Below, piece after piece: positions 32,385-34,603 of a stretch of 34,603 nt of DNA. How positions within the stretch are numbered: position 1 is the stretch's first letter; each line of letters opens with the position of its first letter. Position numbers and translations under genes: made by a program. The notes under the pieces were generated by a model. The model was not told the origin of the DNA. It worked only from the letters and a program-made list of their open reading frames with translations, and searched no databases. This DNA comes from a bacterium. GTDB taxonomy: Bacteria > Patescibacteriota > Minisyncoccia > Phycocordibacterales > UBA9973. The stretch spans positions 1-34,603 of the forward strand of contig JAKBMK010000005.1 in the NCBI GenBank assembly GCA_021831595.1. The letters are read 5' to 3'.

Positions 32385-32702
32385 ATGTCAAAGGAAAAAA
32401 GGAAATATGTCGATAGGCGCGAAGCACTTATCAAAGCTGTTGCGAAGAGACGCAAGAAGGTAAAAGAACTTGCGGTCGAATACAAAGGGGGCAAATGTCA
32501 ACTTTGCAATTATTCTAAATGTATAGATGCTCTTGAATTTCATCATATTGATTCTTCCAAAAAAGAATTTGGTATAGGAGATAAAGGGTACACTAGATCT
32601 TGGGATAAGGTGCGCAACGAATTAGATAAATGCATAATACTATGTGCAAATTGCCATAGAGAAATCGCATCAGGCATTACGCAGCTTTCTACTGAAAAGT
32701 AG
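32385..32702 (+). CDS. HNH homing endonuclease encoded in the intron
   Basis: A 105-residue protein. A basic helical N-terminus (residues 1-30) precedes the HNH core: CQLCNYS (about 38-44), LEFHHID (near 51, catalytic histidine) and CIILCANCHREI (near 83), the two CxxC pairs holding a zinc ion. Position inside a group I intron indicates a homing enzyme that would cut intronless tRNA-Asn alleles. It starts 33 nt after the 5' splice site, so it lies in the P1/P2 region, and ends in TAG about 15 nt before the catalytic core. It uses the same leaderless promoter spacing as host genes. Confidence 0.85.
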   Translation: MSKEKRKYVDRREALIKAVAKRRKKVKELAVEYKGGKCQLCNYSKCIDALEFHHIDSSKKEFGIGDKGYTRSWDKVRNELDKCIILCANCHREIASGITQLSTEK

Positions 32703-32936
32703 ATTGAAAAACGAGGTGAATTCGGGGAAGCCCTATATGGGTAATCCCGAGCCAAGCTCTGATGGAAATCAGAGAAGGTGTAGAGACTATCCCTTCGGGG
32801 AGTACTCTCCGACAGTAGTCGGAGCGGAAGCGCCTTGGTCCTAAGTTTCTTTGTAAAAAGAAATATGGATGTGATATAGTCCATCCCTTTTAGTAATTTA
32901 AGGATAAATGTAAGCGATTGGTCGTAGGTTCGATCC

Positions 32937-33102
32937 CTACCCACGGAGCCATTCAGTATACACCCCCATATTGTCAAAATACGGCGCGCGCTTCGCGCGT
33001 ATTAGCGTCGTGGCGGGTGTGGCGGGAACCCAAGAATTCCAAAGGATTCCCCAAGAATTTTTTGGGAAGAAAAGAAGTGTGCGGGAAGCGAGGAGAGGGT
33101 TC
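32937..33102 (-). pseudogene. Antisense 3' fragment of a serine recombinase gene
   Basis: On the minus strand, 33102-33024 is identical to the recombinase 3' coding end at 34525-34603. The frame continues beyond it (ATPATTLIRAKRAP...DNMGVYTEWLRG) to a TAG at 32939-32937 inside the T-arm region of tRNA-Asn. A G+C-rich hairpin (about 32982-33004) followed by T-rich sequence would end such a transcript. It is either a truncated second copy or the sign of an inversion or assembly join. Confidence 0.65.
33024..33102 (+). repeat. Left arm of a 79-bp perfect inverted repeat
   Basis: The arm starts GGGAACCCAAGAATTCC and ends GAGAGGGTTC. It is the exact reverse complement of 34525-34603. The arms bracket the recombinase gene, and the right arm ends at the last base of the window. 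Confidence 0.95.
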
Positions 33103-33178
33103 CCTAATGATTACATTAGTCAAAATATTAATTTTGTGAGCCAATCGTGAAGCAATAATTTTAAAACCCAAAAGCAAT

Positions 33179-34603
33179 ATGAAATATTTTTTATATATAC
33201 GCAAATCTACCGACGAGGACGACCGACAAGTATTATCTCTCGAAGCACAAGAATTTGAATTGAATGAATTTGCCCGACGAGAGCATTTGATTATCGCCGA
33301 GACATTTCGGGAATCACAAACGGCGAAATGTCCCGGGCGACCCGTATTCAATCAAATGCTCGACAGAATGGAGCGTGGCGAAGCAGAAGGAATTTTAGCT
33401 TGGCATCCCGACCGACTAGCGAGGAACTCCGTTGACGGCGGACGAATAATTTACTTTGTCGATTCTTTAAAAATAACGGCGCTAAAATTCCCAACATTTT
33501 GGTTTGAAGCCACGCCCCAAGGCAAATTCATGCTATCTATTGCTTTTGGGCAATCGAAGTATTTTGTAGACAATCTTTCAGAAAATACTAAGCGCGGTTT
33601 GCGTCAAAAGTTACGACGAGGCGAATGGCCCGGCTGGGCACCGCTCGGTTATCTAAACGATCAACTCAAGCACAATATTATAAAAGACGATGAACGATTT
33701 CGCCTCGTCAGAAAACTTTTTGAATTATACGCAACCGGCAACTACTCGATGAAAGATTTACAAAATACTGCAAATAAATTTGGCTTGTTTGGAAAAAGTG
33801 GAAAAGTCTTATCGGTTTCGCTCATCGCACATACGCTTTCCAATCCTTTTTATTACGGCGTTTTCCGATATAACGGCGAGCTTCACGAAGGTAAACACGA
33901 GCCAATGATTTCAAAGACACTTTTTGATAAATGCTCGCAAGTAATGGCGAACAAGTCACAACCAAAGAAACGCCACATCGCACAGACGACACTCCGTGGA
34001 TTACTAAATTGTAAAGATTGCGGTTGTGCCATTACTTCCGAAATACAAAAAGGGCATCATTATTATCGTTGCACGAAGAAACGAGGTAATTGTGGCAACG
34101 GCTATATTCGTGAAGAATTACTCGTCGACCAAATAAATGATGTCCTTCAAAAAGTGTCCTTGCCTCCATCTTGGGCAGATAGTATGCTCGCAGAACTCGA
34201 AAAAGAACGCGAGCAAGAAAAACAAGATGGAGTCCTCTTTGCTCAAAATCTAAAATTACAGATTGAGGATTTTAATAATCGAATAGAAAAATTACTCGAC
34301 GCACATCTCGACGGACTTATTCCGAAGGAAGAGTATACGACGAAAAAACAAAAAATCCTCAATCAGAAAATTGATCTTGAGGAAAAATTACAAGATTTTG
34401 AGCAAAGGGGCAATCATTGGCTCGAACCGATGCGACTTTTCATTTTAGATAGTAAACAAGCCACAATTATCGCTTCCGAAGAAAATTTGGAAGACAAGAA
34501 AAATTTTCTTAAAAAGATTGGCTCGAACCCTCTCCTCGCTTCCCGCACACTTCTTTTCTTCCCAAAAAATTCTTGGGGAATCCTTTGGAATTCTTGGGTT
34601 CCC
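33179..34603 (+). CDS. Large serine recombinase, 3' end beyond the window
   Basis: 475 codons are present without a stop. The N-terminal resolvase domain starts YIRKSTDEDDRQVLSLEAQ with the catalytic serine at residue 10 and continues with AWHPDRLARN (arginines of the active site). The recombinase domain holds GEWPGWAPLGYL (near 150). A zinc ribbon is at about 277-310 (NCKDCGC, YYRC, GNCGNGY), followed by a coiled coil (about 335-425). Such enzymes integrate, excise or invert DNA without host factors. The gene is rich in CGA and other codons rarely used by its neighbours, which suggests transfer. No clear promoter or Shine-Dalgarno precedes the ATG. The final 26 codons lie in the inverted repeat. 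Confidence 0.9.
   Translation, partial: MKYFLYIRKSTDEDDRQVLSLEAQEFELNEFARREHLIIAETFRESQTAKCPGRPVFNQMLDRMERGEAEGILAWHPDRLARNSVDGGRIIYFVDSLKITALKFPTFWFEATPQGKFMLSIAFGQSKYFVDNLSENTKRGLRQKLRRGEWPGWAPLGYLNDQLKHNIIKDDERFRLVRKLFELYATGNYSMKDLQNTANKFGLFGKSGKVLSVSLIAHTLSNPFYYGVFRYNGELHEGKHEPMISKTLFDKCSQVMANKSQPKKRHIAQTTLRGLLNCKDCGCAITSEIQKGHHYYRCTKKRGNCGNGYIREELLVDQINDVLQKVSLPPSWADSMLAELEKEREQEKQDGVLFAQNLKLQIEDFNNRIEKLLDAHLDGLIPKEEYTTKKQKILNQKIDLEEKLQDFEQRGNHWLEPMRLFILDSKQATIIASEENLEDKKNFLKKIGSNPLLASRTLLFFPKNSWGILWNSWVP
34525..34603 (-). repeat. Right arm of the 79-bp inverted repeat
   Basis: Reverse complement of 33024-33102 and part of the recombinase coding end (reading NPLLASRTLLFF on the plus strand). 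The window stops exactly where the identity to the left arm could be tested no further, so the true repeat may be longer. Confidence 0.95.

Larger units (their letters stand above)
32352..32910 (+). other. Group I intron (Azoarcus/IC3-like) in the tRNA-Asn anticodon loop
   Basis: A 559-nt self-splicing-type intron. The catalytic core lies at 32717-32890 and closely resembles the Azoarcus tRNA-Ile intron: AATTCGGGGAA, P5 GCCC/GGGT, CCCGAGCCAAGCT, then GAAGGTGTAGAGACTAT and ATAGTCC. P7 is GACTAT (32785-32790) with ATAGTC (32876-32881). Stable hairpins CTCTGAT/ATCAGAG and CTCCGAC/GTCGGAG are peripheral. P1 with its internal guide cannot be fixed by eye; ACGAGG (32711) can pair with the exon CCTGT only with a bulge. 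The intron carries an HNH gene near its 5' end. Confidence 0.9.
32318..32951 (+). tRNA. tRNA-Asn (GTT) interrupted by a group I intron
   Basis: The 5' exon (32318-32351) holds acceptor TCCGTGG, the D-arm, and anticodon stem GTCGC plus CTGT. The 3' exon (32911-32948, then CCA to 32951) holds TAA, GCGAT, the T-arm GTAGG TTCGATC CCTAC and acceptor CCACGGA with G73. Joined, the anticodon loop is CTGTTAA, identical to that of E. coli tRNA-Asn, so the anticodon is GTT with the intron between positions 35 and 36. The splice sites also satisfy the group I rule: the exon ends in U and the intron ends in G. Confidence 0.93.
32307..33117 (+). repeat. 12-bp direct repeats flanking the tRNA-Asn/intron block
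   Basis: AATGATTACATT occurs at 32307-32318, touching the tRNA 5' end, and again at 33106-33117, 4 bp after the left inverted-repeat arm. The two copies bracket the tRNA, its intron and the antisense recombinase fragment. They may be target duplications or attachment-type sequences. Confidence 0.6.

Noticed and set aside
32974-33351. 125-residue open frame on the minus strand
   Set aside because: It is antisense to the recombinase start and runs through the repeat arm in another frame; composition is not protein-like.

Overview
The window looks like a contig from an ultra-small, reduced-genome bacterium of the Candidate Phyla Radiation (Patescibacteria, most likely a Parcubacteria/Paceibacteria-type lineage). 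The evidence is AT-rich DNA with tight gene packing, a very divergent 16S rRNA carrying changes under the usual 515F and 1492R primer sites, a CxxC-x17-CxxC zinc-ribbon protein, short forms of DnaE and Obg, many small secreted or membrane proteins without obvious families, and a group I intron in a tRNA gene. Lineage placement is inference; the 16S at 16351-17902 would settle it. The standard genetic code fits all genes, but none of the 31 complete protein genes ends in TGA.

Layout. 107-6917: tRNA-Gln, a nucleoside phosphorylase, an SRPBCC protein, a HAD-like protein, a glycine-rich zinc ribbon, then a run of a beta-propeller protein, a PQ-loop-like membrane protein, a YgjP-type metallopeptidase and an ABC-F ATPase. 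6952-11232: an unknown cytoplasmic protein, a Tyr/Asn-repeat secreted protein, RmuC, a DUF975-type membrane protein and a DEDDh exonuclease. 11271-14250: a compact operon of YqeY, a DedA-like protein, a MYG1-like phosphoesterase and Obg. 14293-16063: a secreted peptidoglycan-binding protein, small proteins and tRNA-Lys. 16137-18116: a 16S rRNA transcription unit standing alone, with its own promoter, processing stem and terminator and no linked 23S or 5S. 18171-25756: two related membrane-anchored proteins, RNase P RNA, a 23-residue lysine-rich protein, SecA and a lysozyme-like protein. 25805-32009: DnaE divergent from RNase HII, a leucyl aminopeptidase and a Tyr/Gln-rich surface protein. 32210-34603: a tRNA-Asn split by a group I intron with an HNH endonuclease, followed by a large serine recombinase that runs off the end inside a 79-bp inverted repeat.

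The main result concerns translation initiation. Aligned base by base after the conserved GGAA loop of helix 45, the 16S 3' end reads GGAAUAAUUCAAUU where E. coli has GGAUCACCUCCUUA, so the anti-Shine-Dalgarno core is gone. In agreement, eighteen transcription units place a TATAAT-like -10 box (often with an upstream TGn) only 6-10 nt before the start codon, so their mRNAs should begin at or within a few bases of AUG, and operon-internal genes have no Shine-Dalgarno. Several start codons in this annotation were chosen by this rule.

The other notable items are the tRNA-Asn locus (intron, antisense copy of the tRNA 5' half in the leader, 12-bp direct repeats, recombinase with inverted repeat), palindromic insertions inside the RNase HII gene, a tandem pentad-repeat secreted protein, and several structured untranslated RNAs.
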